Positions 1 through 8,773 are shown, counted from the stretch's first letter. The stretch is 58,882 bases of DNA from Campylobacteraceae bacterium (GCA_027081065.1 JALWLW010000042.1:1-58882), one strand, 5' to 3'. Translations and numbers: made by a program. Notes: a model not told the origin generated them from the letters alone.

Positions 1-794
1 CCATTGAAAAAGTAAGGGACATTGTCACTAAGCATAAAAAATATGCAGGAGCAACCGTTACTAAATTTGGAAGTGATGCAGAGCTTGTGATTAGAACCAA
101 ACAAGCCTCTAAATCGGTTAAAGGTGGTGCAAAAGTTGAAGTGACTGAAATGTTAGCTGGTACAGGAACATTTGAAATACGACGGGTAGACTTAGTAGGT
201 CCTTCAGTGGGTGAAGAGTTGAAAACCAAGGGTATCATGGCAATGCTTTTATCTATTATTGGTATTTTAATCTATTTATCATTCAGATTTGAGTGGCGTT
301 TTGCTTTGGCTTCGGTGGTTGCTTTAATTCATGATGTTACCATTGCTCTAGGTATGTTAGCTCTTTTCCAAGTAGACATTAACTTACCTATTTTGGCTGC
401 TATTTTGACTATTTTAGGGTATTCACTAAATGATACTGTGATTGTTTTTGACCGTATTCGTGAGGGTATTCGTACCATTAAGTCACCGAATATGGCAGAT
501 GTTATTGATGAATCAGTTACTAAGACACTATCACGTACAACACTGACTTCATTGACCACATTCTTTGTGGTTTTAACATTGTTTGCTTTTGGTGGAGAGA
601 TTATTCATGGTTTCTCATTTACACTTTTAGTTGGGGTTGTTGTGGGAACTTACTCTTCAATCTTTGTGGCATCGCCAATTTTAATGTTTTTAAACTTCTC
701 AATTTCAGAATTTAGAGAAAAAGAAGCAGCTGCTGCGAAGCGTCAAAAAGAGCGTGAGAAACAACGTGCTCAATTTGAACAAGGGATGATATAA
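1..794 (+). CDS. secF: Protein translocase subunit SecF (5'-truncated by the window edge)
   Basis: SecF, with SecD, forms the proton-driven inner-membrane subcomplex that helps the SecYEG channel release exported proteins into the periplasm. The open frame enters from the window edge (first full codon at base 3), so about 263 C-terminal residues are visible of the usual 300-330. What is seen: the family block VGPSVGEELKTKG, then five hydrophobic segments, with the conserved GYSLNDTVIVFDRIRE and TSLTTFFVVLTLFAFGG regions of the SecD/SecF RND-like fold, and a charged Lys/Arg/Gln-rich cytoplasmic tail. The GTG at 87 is internal, not the start. secD presumably lies upstream outside the window. 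High confidence. Confidence 0.95.
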   Translation, partial: IEKVRDIVTKHKKYAGATVTKFGSDAELVIRTKQASKSVKGGAKVEVTEMLAGTGTFEIRRVDLVGPSVGEELKTKGIMAMLLSIIGILIYLSFRFEWRFALASVVALIHDVTIALGMLALFQVDINLPILAAILTILGYSLNDTVIVFDRIREGIRTIKSPNMADVIDESVTKTLSRTTLTSLTTFFVVLTLFAFGGEIIHGFSFTLLVGVVVGTYSSIFVASPILMFLNFSISEFREKEAAAAKRQKEREKQRAQFEQGMI

Positions 795-809
795 GTTTTA
801 TCTCTTTAT

Positions 810-834
810 TAGCTGTAGTTATTGACTACAGTTA
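810..834 (+). terminator. Hairpin after secF, possible terminator
   Basis: A 10-bp stem (one G-U pair) with the 5-nt loop TATTG lies 16 bases after the secF stop. It is followed by AT-rich sequence but not a clean U-tract. It may end or attenuate the secDF transcript; moderate to low confidence. Confidence 0.4.
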
Positions 835-905
835 ATTAAATTATTTAAAAAAATAATACTTCTTAAGATATTGCTTTTTTAAATTATTTATATTGAGGAG
901 TATTT

Positions 906-1253
906 ATGAATTGGGGTAAAGTTTTTTATATCTTTTTTGCGTTAATGTCATTAACCACATCTGTAGCATTTCTTTTTGAACATTCAGCCATTGCACTTTT
1001 TGCAGCTGCAAGTATTAATTTTATATCTAGTATTTTAAAATTAGGGGTTAGAAATCTTTTAGCAGCTGAACTTTTAGCTGGTTCATTAGTAGCAGATTTA
1101 CACCTTATCCCAGCATTTTTTATGTTTCAATTTGGAAATACAACATCTCATGAGGGACTTATTACAGGTCTTGTTGTTGGTGCTATTATTGCTAACTTAT
1201 ATACTTTGGTAGTTTCTATTGTGGAGAGTGCTAAAACTAAGGAAGAGTTTTAG
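906..1253 (+). CDS. Small integral membrane protein, DUF6394-like
   Basis: A 115-residue, almost entirely hydrophobic protein with about three membrane segments (roughly residues 5-45, 50-72 and 83-108) and a short charged C-terminus. The start is well placed: GAGGAG ends 6 bases before the ATG. Its place directly after secF matches my recollection of a DUF6394-type protein at this position in Campylobacterota; that family name is from memory. No catalytic motif is visible and the function is unknown. Confidence 0.6.
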   Translation: MNWGKVFYIFFALMSLTTSVAFLFEHSAIALFAAASINFISSILKLGVRNLLAAELLAGSLVADLHLIPAFFMFQFGNTTSHEGLITGLVVGAIIANLYTLVVSIVESAKTKEEF

Positions 1254-1328
1254 TCTTAAAGACTTACTTAACTCTTTATGAACTTTGATTAATATTTTTA
1301 TCAGACAAAATATTCTATATTAATCATT

Positions 1329-1347
1329 AATGATAACAATTATCATT
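1329..1347. promoter_or_regulatory. Fur box upstream of porin-feoA-feoB
   Basis: AATGATAA-CAA-TTATCATT is a perfect 8-bp inverted repeat with a 3-base spacer, 19 bp in all. It closely follows the classical 19-bp Fur consensus built from GATAAT units. It ends 60 bases before the porin ATG, where it could cover the promoter. With feoA and feoB downstream on the same strand, iron-dependent repression of the cluster is the natural reading. The palindrome is seen; Fur binding is inferred. Confidence 0.8.
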
Positions 1348-1407
1348 TTAACTATTACTTAAGTATTTTCAATGTACTATGCCGAAGATAAAAAAGTGGA
1401 GTTGTAT

Positions 1408-2553
1408 ATGAAAAAAATATTAACTGTATGGTTACTATTATTTATAGGATTAAGAGCAGAGAGTTTAAGTGAAGCATTTATCAAGACAGAAGTAGAAGGT
1501 TATCTTAGAGGGACATATCAGTCCCATGATGTAGAGAATGATAGGGTTTATAAAGATGATGCCTTAGGTGGAAAACTTCATCTTGAGACAGGTAGTTTCT
1601 ACAGCTTTAGTGTTGGGGGAAGTATATATTCTTCAAATGCACTTTTTAATGATGATAATAGAGGTTTAATTCCTTTAAGAGGTGAGGATTATAAGTCTTA
1701 TAGCATTTTAGGGGAAGCTTATGTTCAGTCAATGTTCGGAAATAGTTTAATAAAAATAGGTCGACAAGAGATAGAGACACCTTTTGCACAAACTGATGAT
1801 ATTGGTATGATTCCTAATACATTTGAAGCTGCTATTTTTGAAAATAGAGATATTCAAGATACAAGTATCTTTTTAGGGCAGATTCAACGTATGGCAGGGG
1901 TTGATGCTGAGGTCGTTGATGAATTTACCAATATAAATGGTTCTAATCATATGCAAGTATTGGGAGTGAGTTATGAGGGAATTAAAGATTTAGCACTTTC
2001 AGCTTGGTACTATCATTTGAAAAATGCTGAAATAGATAATATTGCGTATGTGGAAGCTAATTATGAAAAAGAGTTAGGGGTAATGACCTATGGTGTAGGG
2101 TTACAGTACGCTTATCAATCGTATTTATTAGAGTCAGATGCAAAAGTTTATAGTGGTATGTTAAATGCCAGAGCTAATCAACTAGGGCTAACGATCGCTA
2201 CAGCCTATTCTAAAGTTAAAGGCAATGGTGCTAGTTCTGGTTTTGGTGGAGGACCATTTTATTCTAATTCTGAATATCTTATCTTGGATAATGCAGGAAA
2301 GGATGGAACAGCATTATGGTATGGAGTAGAATATGATGCTTCTTTAATCGGACTTAGTGGTCTAACTATTAGATTAGGAGAAGTTGTGTTAAATAAAGGA
2401 AATGAGAAAAAAGCAAAAGAAATGGATTTAGTCCTTAGTTATGAAGTACGTGAAGATATTGAAGTTCATGCTATTGCTTCAAAGCTAAAAGGTAGTAAAG
2501 TTGGTGAAGATAATGCAAAACATTTACGTGTTTTTGCCAATTATAATTTTTAA
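1408..2553 (+). CDS. Outer-membrane porin, OprD-like, iron-regulated
   Basis: Predicted outer-membrane beta-barrel, about 381 residues. The ATG at 1408 is chosen over an in-frame codon at 1372 because it has a GGAG 6 bases upstream and opens a classic signal peptide (MKKILTVWLLLFIGLRA). The mature part alternates polar and hydrophobic strands rich in Gly, Tyr and Ser and ends in Asn-Tyr-Asn-Phe, the aromatic C-terminus recognised by the BAM machinery. The segment GRQEIETPFAQTDDIGMIPN resembles the OprD-type porins common in this phylum. It follows a Fur box and precedes feoAB by 37 bases, so it may admit ferrous iron or a small iron ligand; the substrate is inference. Confidence 0.75.
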   Translation: MKKILTVWLLLFIGLRAESLSEAFIKTEVEGYLRGTYQSHDVENDRVYKDDALGGKLHLETGSFYSFSVGGSIYSSNALFNDDNRGLIPLRGEDYKSYSILGEAYVQSMFGNSLIKIGRQEIETPFAQTDDIGMIPNTFEAAIFENRDIQDTSIFLGQIQRMAGVDAEVVDEFTNINGSNHMQVLGVSYEGIKDLALSAWYYHLKNAEIDNIAYVEANYEKELGVMTYGVGLQYAYQSYLLESDAKVYSGMLNARANQLGLTIATAYSKVKGNGASSGFGGGPFYSNSEYLILDNAGKDGTALWYGVEYDASLIGLSGLTIRLGEVVLNKGNEKKAKEMDLVLSYEVREDIEVHAIASKLKGSKVGEDNAKHLRVFANYNF

Positions 2554-2590
2554 GTGCTATGATACGAAAAATAACAAAGGGAAATAGTTC

Positions 2591-2830
2591 ATGAAACTTT
2601 CAGATTTACATAAAAATGATAAAGCACGTATTGTTAACATAGGTACTGATGAAGCATTAAAAAGTCGTCTTTTTTCATTTGGTATTGCAAGAGGTACTGA
2701 AATTAGCATTGAAGCATGTTCTTTAGGTAGACAAACTGTTGAGATTATGGCTGAAGAGACATTAATTGGGCTTCGTATGAGTGAAGCTCAAAAGATAGAG
2801 GTTGAAATGCTTGAAGAGGATATAAAATAA
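2591..2830 (+). CDS. feoA: Ferrous iron transport accessory protein FeoA
   Basis: A 79-residue cytoplasmic SH3-like protein that assists FeoB. It has the typical FeoA layout: KARIVNIG near residue 12, the LKSRLFSFGIARGTEI turn (residues 23-38), and a closing section with TLIGLRMSEAQKIEV. Length is normal for the family. The stop overlaps the feoB start by one base (TAATG), a sign of translational coupling. Expected to be controlled with the upstream porin by the Fur box. Confidence 0.9.
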   Translation: MKLSDLHKNDKARIVNIGTDEALKSRLFSFGIARGTEISIEACSLGRQTVEIMAEETLIGLRMSEAQKIEVEMLEEDIK

Positions 2831-4935
2831 TGGATACCATTAAAGTAGTACTCGCAGGACAACCTAATGTTGGGAAGTCTATGCTCATTAACACTATGTC
2901 AGGTTCAAACTCTTTGAAAGTTGGGAACTTTTCAGGGGTCACAGTAGAGAAAACAGAAGTTGCTTTTCATCATGACTCACACATGCTTGAAATGGTAGAT
3001 TTACCAGGGACTTACTCTATTTCTGGTTTTACACAAGAAGAGAAAGTAGCCCATACCTATTTGCTCAATGAAGATTATGATGTGATTATTAATGTTCTCG
3101 ATTCTACTCATTTGCAACGAAACTTACTTTTAACCCTAGAGCTTTTAAAACTAAATAAAAAAATGGTTTTGGCTCTGAATATGGCAGATGAAGCTGACAA
3201 AGAGGGTTTAGAGATTGATGTTAAGAAAATAGAAGCCATTACAGGTGTGCCAACGGTATTGGTTTCTGCAAATTCTGGACAAGGCATAGAAGAACTTTTG
3301 CATAGAGTACATGAAGAGTATGACTCAAAATCACGTAGGGTATCTAATATTGTTTACTCTGAACCGTTAGAAGAGGAGATTTTAGAGCTATCTACTTTTT
3401 TAGATGCTAAAGGCTTTAAACTGCGAGATTTAAGTTCACGTGAAATTGCCATACGTATTTTGTTTGAAGACAAAGATTTGTATGCTGAATTGCATGTTCA
3501 ACCTATTATCGCAGAACTCCAACCACGTATTGTGGCTGCACTTGAACATATTTATACCCATCATGAAACCAAAAATGTAGCCGATATTAAAGCCAACGAA
3601 TACATTGCCATTGCACGAGGTATTCGCATGGAGACGGTGAAAAGTAAAAAGGTTAAAGCACTTAAAAATAGTACCCAAAAGATTGATGATATTTTACTTA
3701 ACAAATTCATTGGAATTCCTATTTTTCTCTTTTTAATGTGGGGACTTTTTCAGCTTACTTTTGAAGTAGGCTCAATTCCCATGGAGTGGATAGATGCAGG
3801 AATTGGGGCATATGGTGATTGGATAGGCTCACTTATTTCTCATGATGCTACGCGTTCCTTGGTGGTTGATGGTATCATTGCTGGGGTTGGAGCTGTATTG
3901 CTCTTTTTACCTAATATTATTATTTTGTACATTGGTATCGCCTTACTTGAAACCACAGGGTACATGAGTAGGGTGGCATTTTTACTTGATGGATTTTTTC
4001 ATAAGTTTGGACTGCATGGTAAAAGTTTTATTCCTTTAGTTACAGGTTTTGGCTGTTCTGTTCCTGCGTATATGTCCACCAGAACGCTAAAAAGTGAAAA
4101 AGACCGACTTATTACGCTTTTCATTATAGGCTTTATGTCTTGTGGGGCAAAAATGCCTGTCTATGTTCTGTTTGTGGGCGTTTTCTTTGCTCCTGAAGAG
4201 GCTGGAAATATTCTCTTTCTAATCTACATTGCAGGAGCATTCCTTGGGCTAATTATGGCAAAAGCACTAAGACTCTTTGTCTTTAAAGGTGAGGCTGAAC
4301 CTTTTGTTATGGAGATGCCAAAGTACCGAATGCCCTCATTTTCACTTATTTGGCATACGGTTTATAATAAGGCACTAAGCTATTTAAAGAAAGCTGGTAC
4401 ATTCATCTTGGCTGCTTCTATGCTTATTTGGTTTGCATCAACTTACCCAAAACAGCCGTTATTTGATAAGGAATTTGCCATTAAAATAGAACAAGCAGGA
4501 GAAAACAAAAAGTTAGTTAGAACTTTAGAAAATGAGTTAAAACTTAAAAAACTTGAAGCCTCTTATTTAGGACAAATAGGAAAAGCCACTGAACCTATTT
4601 TTGCCCCTCTTGGTTTTGACTGGCGAATGACTGTAGCCCTTGAGACTGGTTTAGCAGCCAAAGAGGTTGTGGTATCTACTTTAGGTGTACTTTATGCTAT
4701 TGGTGATGAGGTAGATGAAGAGAGTTCTTCACTACAAGAACAGTTAAGAGATAACATCGGTTTTGCGTCAGCCATGGCGTTTATTGTCTTTGTCATGATT
4801 TATTTACCTTGTTTAGCTGCTTCAATGGTCTTTGCTAAAGAGGCTGGTGGCTATAAATATTTGGCTTATTTGTTTGTGTTTACGACACTTACGGCTTGGG
4901 TGCTTTCTTTTGTTACTTATAGGGTTTTGGTATAG
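2830..4935 (+). CDS. feoB: Ferrous iron transporter FeoB (GTPase-coupled)
   Basis: Inner-membrane Fe(II) importer of 701 residues, normal for the family. The N-terminal G domain shows G1 GQPNVGKS (residues 10-17), G3 DLPG (57-60) and G4 NMAD (117-120), followed by the helical spacer. The C-terminal membrane part carries the Gate regions, with VTGFGCSVPAYMSTRTL and LPCLAASMVF as recognisable conserved cysteine-containing stretches. It overlaps feoA by one base. Under iron limitation the Fur box upstream of the porin should derepress the set; an extra local promoter cannot be excluded. Confidence 0.95.
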   Translation: MDTIKVVLAGQPNVGKSMLINTMSGSNSLKVGNFSGVTVEKTEVAFHHDSHMLEMVDLPGTYSISGFTQEEKVAHTYLLNEDYDVIINVLDSTHLQRNLLLTLELLKLNKKMVLALNMADEADKEGLEIDVKKIEAITGVPTVLVSANSGQGIEELLHRVHEEYDSKSRRVSNIVYSEPLEEEILELSTFLDAKGFKLRDLSSREIAIRILFEDKDLYAELHVQPIIAELQPRIVAALEHIYTHHETKNVADIKANEYIAIARGIRMETVKSKKVKALKNSTQKIDDILLNKFIGIPIFLFLMWGLFQLTFEVGSIPMEWIDAGIGAYGDWIGSLISHDATRSLVVDGIIAGVGAVLLFLPNIIILYIGIALLETTGYMSRVAFLLDGFFHKFGLHGKSFIPLVTGFGCSVPAYMSTRTLKSEKDRLITLFIIGFMSCGAKMPVYVLFVGVFFAPEEAGNILFLIYIAGAFLGLIMAKALRLFVFKGEAEPFVMEMPKYRMPSFSLIWHTVYNKALSYLKKAGTFILAASMLIWFASTYPKQPLFDKEFAIKIEQAGENKKLVRTLENELKLKKLEASYLGQIGKATEPIFAPLGFDWRMTVALETGLAAKEVVVSTLGVLYAIGDEVDEESSSLQEQLRDNIGFASAMAFIVFVMIYLPCLAASMVFAKEAGGYKYLAYLFVFTTLTAWVLSFVTYRVLV

Positions 4936-4937
4936 TT

Positions 4938-5372
4938 GTGTACTTTTGGAAAATTAAAAACCTCAAACAAGATATAAAAGAGAATAAAATAACTCCTAAA
5001 GAGAGTAGACTTTATTTAATTTTATTTTCACTACTTTATCTTTTTTTGCTCATTCAAGCTATTGTTCAAATAGAGTTACTTTGGAATATGGAAATGGTGG
5101 TACTTCAAATTAGTATTGTTCTATTAGGATTGCTTTATATTTATAAAAAAAGTAATAAAGCATTTTTTTTTAACCATTTGAGTGCCATTGGATGGGTTTT
5201 TTTACTACGTTCACTCTTTTTTATGACTATTGGTATGTTAAACCTTTATGTTATGACGTATCTTTTTGGGGTTGAAGAGTTTTTTTCAGCTAAAAATTCA
5301 GTAATTATAGGTATGAGTTTTGAAGTTTTGCTCTATTGGCGAATTGGTAAGCATATTGAAATATTTAAGTAG
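4938..5372 (+). CDS. Unrecognised small membrane protein downstream of feoB
   Basis: 144 residues from a GTG start two bases after the feoB stop, so probably co-transcribed with it. A Lys-rich N-terminal stretch is followed by about four hydrophobic helices (roughly 25-47, 50-70, 83-108 and 118-135). No family motif is recognised. The position suggests a role in iron uptake, but nothing in the protein itself shows that. The alternative is an unrelated gene read through from feoB. Confidence 0.6.
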   Translation: MYFWKIKNLKQDIKENKITPKESRLYLILFSLLYLFLLIQAIVQIELLWNMEMVVLQISIVLLGLLYIYKKSNKAFFFNHLSAIGWVFLLRSLFFMTIGMLNLYVMTYLFGVEEFFSAKNSVIIGMSFEVLLYWRIGKHIEIFK

Positions 5373-5451
5373 AACCTTGCAGAATAGATTAAATTTGCTT
5401 ATAAATTTATTTTTTGATAAAATGATTGAAAAGATAAAGGCATAAGCAAAA

Positions 5452-6324
5452 ATGAAGCAGTTATTCCAAATTACATTAATCTCAACACTACTGTTATTTA
5501 CAGGATGTGTTGATGGTTTACCCTCTTTAAGCTCCAATTTAACTCCAAATGAACAACAAGCACTTACTTTTCAAACAAACCAAGTACATTTTATGAACAG
5601 TTTGACTAAAAATAGTAGTAAAGAAGAGAGAAATATTTTTATGGATGAATTTCTTTTAAAGTCAGATATTCAATGTCAAAATTATTTAAATAATCCTTTA
5701 AAAAAAGCTCAGACAGATAGTAGTGAAGACTCGTTATATATGGGAATTTTTGATACGGTTTCCACACTTTTTGGGGTTTCTCTTGTAACAAATACAGCAA
5801 AAGCAGTTTTTTTAAATAATGATGAAGCTTCACAAGAAGAAAAAAATGCTTATGCAAATGCCCTTTCACCAGAGATTCGTAAAGGTGTTGAGCTTGGACG
5901 TTCAAGATATGCAAAAAAAATGTTAGCCAAGAAAAATCTTGATTTAAAAGCGTATTCAATTAATGATTTTAAAACAGATATGTTAAAGTATGATAAGCAG
6001 TGTAATGATGCTTATGGTTTAATTGAAATTAACCGTGCTTTACAAGAGATGCGAAATGGAATGTATGCTCAGCCATCAGTACAAACAGCACCACTACTGA
6101 AAATTGATCCAAAGGTTATTAAAAAGAAAGTAGAAGCTGCGACTAAAGAGGTTAAAGAAAAAAAGATTGAAAAACAACAACGTGATGCCAATGTTACAAA
6201 AGAGATTTCTACACAACCAAAGCCTATGGATGTTAAGAGAGCGATTCCCACACAGCCAAAGCCTGTTGATGTTCCTGTACATCATGACAGCGTACAAAAC
6301 TTGCCCCGTTCGATACAGCTTTAA
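5452..6324 (+). CDS. Predicted lipoprotein with repeat tail overlapping folP
   Basis: 290 residues. The N-terminus is a clear lipoprotein signal (lipobox LFTGC, Cys19), so the mature protein should be membrane-anchored in the envelope. The middle (residues 30-210) is hydrophilic and mostly helical with no known domain. From about 215 it is Lys/Glu-rich, and the end holds two 13-residue repeats (ISTQPKPMDVKRA and IPTQPKPVDVPVH). The last 92 bases overlap the folP 3' end on the opposite strand, and the repeat is a tandem duplication of that folP segment. An AT-rich promoter-like TGATAAAAT lies about 35 bases upstream. Function unknown. Confidence 0.65.
   Translation: MKQLFQITLISTLLLFTGCVDGLPSLSSNLTPNEQQALTFQTNQVHFMNSLTKNSSKEERNIFMDEFLLKSDIQCQNYLNNPLKKAQTDSSEDSLYMGIFDTVSTLFGVSLVTNTAKAVFLNNDEASQEEKNAYANALSPEIRKGVELGRSRYAKKMLAKKNLDLKAYSINDFKTDMLKYDKQCNDAYGLIEINRALQEMRNGMYAQPSVQTAPLLKIDPKVIKKKVEAATKEVKEKKIEKQQRDANVTKEISTQPKPMDVKRAIPTQPKPVDVPVHHDSVQNLPRSIQL
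6205..6282 (+). repeat. Two tandem 39-bp repeats at the folP/lipoprotein overlap
   Basis: Two adjacent copies (6205-6243 and 6244-6282), diverged at several positions but sharing CCAAAGCCT and GATGTT at the same offsets. The right copy is the reverse complement of the last folP codons; the left copy lies just past the folP stop. Read on the plus strand they give the 13-residue repeat of the lipoprotein. Confidence 0.75.
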
Positions 6325-7372
6325 GATGAATGGCTAATGTTCCAGCCAACCGTTTTTCGGTTGGAGTAGGAATAATCTTATCAATCATGGACTTTCTACT
6401 TGCTCCCACTAAAATCTCACAACCAAACTTTTTAAAGTGTCCCATGTTTTTTATGAGCGTTAAATTATGCTCTAAGGTCTTTCCAAAACCTATGCCTACA
6501 TCTAAAACCATATTTTCACGCTTCATTCCCAAGGCGTCACACTTCAAAATGCGTTCTTCAAAAAATTCTGAAACTTCTACCATGACATCATCATACTGTG
6601 GGTCATCTTGCATCGTTTGAGGTGTTCCTTGCATATGCATGATGCACAGTTTTGCCCCATACTTTACAGCCAATTTCACGACCTCATCATTTGAAGCTCC
6701 TGTAATGTCATTAATAAAATTAAATCCTGACTTTAAAGCATACTCGATTACACTAGGAGTATAAGAGTCAATGGAAAAAGATACCTTTTCATAAAGCTTT
6801 TCAGATTTAATAACATCACAAATATCTTGTATTCGTTCTAACTCTTCTTCTTGTGAGACAAGAGGAGCATTTGGTCGAGAAGAGACTGCTCCAATGTCTA
6901 TGATGTTAGCACCATTCTCTATCATACTTTTTATTTGAACGATTGCATCTTCTGCCATAAATCTTGACCCAGAAAAAAAGCTGTCATCATTGGCATTGAT
7001 AATACCCATTATTTTTACAGAATGCTCTTTAATTTTCAAAAACTCTTGCAACTCTTTAGCCAGAGCTTTCAACCCAAATGGTTGAGCTAACTCTTTACGA
7101 GAGAGAATCTCTATCTGCTTATGCGTTCCCACAAGCAGACAGTCATAAAGCTCTTTTTCACAAGTTATCACCCCAGAAGGAGTAGCCAACTCAGCCCCAA
7201 TACTTAGTGCATCTTGCTTCAAAATATTTGCTGCAGGTGTTTTTAAATCTTTAATTTGAAAGTAAAGTAGTTCCATTTTCTTAGCCATAATGGAGACTCC
7301 CCCACCGTGGACATTTAGTTTTTTTAGGAACTGTTTTTTGTTTTTTATGTTGTTTAGTTGGTAGATTTTCAT
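6233..7372 (-). CDS. folP: Dihydropteroate synthase FolP
   Basis: Condenses 6-hydroxymethyl-dihydropterin pyrophosphate with p-aminobenzoate in folate synthesis. 379 residues: an N-terminal extension of about 115 residues, as in Campylobacterota FolP, then the TIM-barrel core. The core shows MGIINANDDSFFSGSRF in place of the usual NVTPDSF block, SFSIDSYTP, NDITGASND, MHMQGTPQTMQ and GFGKTLEHN. The ATG has an AAGGAT 6 bases upstream and sits 3 bases after the DUF4395 stop, so it is co-transcribed. In related genomes folP directly follows holB; here about 1.5 kb intervenes. The 3' end overlaps the convergent lipoprotein gene by 92 bases. Confidence 0.93.
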   Translation of the reverse strand: MKIYQLNNIKNKKQFLKKLNVHGGGVSIMAKKMELLYFQIKDLKTPAANILKQDALSIGAELATPSGVITCEKELYDCLLVGTHKQIEILSRKELAQPFGLKALAKELQEFLKIKEHSVKIMGIINANDDSFFSGSRFMAEDAIVQIKSMIENGANIIDIGAVSSRPNAPLVSQEEELERIQDICDVIKSEKLYEKVSFSIDSYTPSVIEYALKSGFNFINDITGASNDEVVKLAVKYGAKLCIMHMQGTPQTMQDDPQYDDVMVEVSEFFEERILKCDALGMKRENMVLDVGIGFGKTLEHNLTLIKNMGHFKKFGCEILVGASRKSMIDKIIPTPTEKRLAGTLAIHLKAVSNGASFVRCHDVQEHQQALAVWESLS

Positions 7373-7375
7373 TTT

Positions 7376-8008
7376 TTATCCTTCAACAATAATAACCCTC
7401 GTAGTCTCAGCATACCTATTATTAATAAGTTGATAATAAGTCAAAGAAAAAAGAACCACCGTTAACAAAATAATCAACCATCGACCTTTAATCACTCTTT
7501 TTGTGGGCATTTCACAAACACCACCAGGGCAACTGTTGAGTTTGATGTTTAACTTAGTGTAGAGAATGCATCCCAAACAGATGCCGAATGAAGACTCTAA
7601 AAAAAGTAGAACCATACATAAAAGACAAATGCCTAAACGAAAAGGAGAGAGTATATCAAAAACAATGTAGTAGGTCATAATGCCACCTAAAATCATGCCT
7701 AGTATCCATGCAAACTGTTTGGGTTTTGCCTCTACCCAATCGGGTTTTTGATTGGCTACAAAAAGTGAGCCTAGTAACATATAAGGGGCATACTTAGGGC
7801 TAATAAAAACTCTAACAAAAAATTCAAAAATGAAGGTTAAAGAGAAGAGTTCTGCCCAAAGAAGTGTTCTTAATGTAAAAACAGAAAAGAGTGAGAGTAG
7901 CCCAAAGAGAAACATGATTCCTGCACTGGCTCGTGCATCTCTTTCGTTGATGACTTTAAAATCAAAGCCATCAACTTTTTCGCCGAAGTTAAAAAAGAGA
8001 TGCTTCAT
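7376..8008 (-). CDS. DUF4395-like integral membrane protein
   Basis: 210 residues. The signature VINERDARASAG (about residues 19-30) is typical of DUF4395 proteins, followed by four or five membrane helices. It also has a cysteine-rich portion (GICLLCMVLL, GICLGCILY, SCPGGVCEMP) with CxxC pairs near the membrane. Function of the family is unknown; metal or thiol chemistry is a guess supported by the adjacent heavy-metal-domain lipoprotein. It lies between that gene (6 bases apart) and folP (3 bases), in one operon. Confidence 0.75.
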   Translation of the reverse strand: MKHLFFNFGEKVDGFDFKVINERDARASAGIMFLFGLLSLFSVFTLRTLLWAELFSLTFIFEFFVRVFISPKYAPYMLLGSLFVANQKPDWVEAKPKQFAWILGMILGGIMTYYIVFDILSPFRLGICLLCMVLLFLESSFGICLGCILYTKLNIKLNSCPGGVCEMPTKRVIKGRWLIILLTVVLFSLTYYQLINNRYAETTRVIIVEG

Positions 8009-8014
8009 CTTAGT

Positions 8015-8338
8015 TTACTTTTTAGCAGAAGAGTCGTAACCCATCTCTTTTAAAACGTTGTTAATCTTCTGAACATCCGTTTTACTTTTGTCAAATTCTA
8101 CAGAAGCAGCATTATTTTTAGCAGAGGCTTTAAACTTTAGTACGCCATCTACTTTTAAAAGTGCTTTTTCAAGTCTGGCTTCACAGCCAACACAGGTCAT
8201 CCCTTTTACATCTAGCTCTTGTTTACTTACGTCTGAAGCTTTAACATGAATCACTTCTGTTTTGGAGCTTTCTCCACAGGCAACAAAAAAAAGAGAGAAA
8301 GTAGTTGCAATGAGAAAGGTTATTTTTTTATAGATCAT
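8015..8338 (-). CDS. Heavy-metal-associated (HMA) domain lipoprotein
   Basis: 107 residues from the ATG at 8338, chosen because AAAGGAAAA lies just upstream and it gives a compact lipoprotein signal ending in the lipobox FVAC. The mature part holds a ferredoxin-fold HMA domain with GMTCVGCEARLEKAL, the CxxC site that binds Cu(I), Hg(II) or similar soft metals in MerP/CopZ-type proteins, and the closing INNVLKEMGYDSSAKK. A membrane-tethered periplasmic metal carrier is likely. It starts the DUF4395-folP unit, which appears to be inserted into an otherwise conserved folate/replication run. Confidence 0.85.
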   Translation of the reverse strand: MIYKKITFLIATTFSLFFVACGESSKTEVIHVKASDVSKQELDVKGMTCVGCEARLEKALLKVDGVLKFKASAKNNAASVEFDKSKTDVQKINNVLKEMGYDSSAKK

Positions 8339-8431
8339 AAGTTTTCCTTTAGGCATTTAGATTAATTATACTAAAATATTGGTAAAAAGAATCTACAATC
8401 CATTAGATATCTGTATATTCAGAGGCTTTAG

Positions 8432-8732
8432 CTAAATGCTTATTGTATAATCGATTTCACAAGTAGCTGAATTTTCAATATAGAACATGTCCTTAGGAAT
8501 AGAATTTTTGACTATAAGTTTTGTAGTAGTACTTTTTCCTAGATTCTCTAAGGTCTTTAAGTAACGAATTGTTGTTCCTGAAACAATTTTTTCAGCTTTT
8601 ACCCATTGTTTTTCATTTTCTCCTTCTGATACTGTTTGTTATCTCTTCTAAAGAAGCTGAAGTAAGTTTTACATTGGTCTGAATGAGGCTAGGTGTTAGC
8701 AATTAAGCTGATGCTGTTAAAAAAAATTTCAT
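8432..8732 (-). pseudogene. Remnant of an exported protein with a DUF11-like domain
   Basis: Reading the minus strand from an ATG at 8732 (with AGGAT before it) gives MKFFLTASA, then an in-frame TAA at codon 10, then LLTPSLIQTNVKLTSASLEEIT. A frameshift near 8631-8640 leads into a frame reading EKQWVKAEKIVSGTTIRYLKT and on through PKDMFYIENSATCEIDYTISI to a TAG at 8432-8434. The second part resembles DUF11-like conserved-repeat proteins that start their domain with PGxxIRY and end with NSA. A nonsense codon in the signal peptide plus a frameshift mark it as dead. It occupies most of the 500-base gap between holB and the HMA gene. Confidence 0.7.
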
Positions 8733-8773
8733 ATTTTATCCTTAGTATTAAAATTCTGAATAACCTTAGGGTG

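Noticed and set aside
5639..5959. 106-codon minus-strand frame inside the lipoprotein gene
   Set aside because: Leu/His/Tyr-rich shadow; the plus-strand frame has a clear lipobox and ribosome context.
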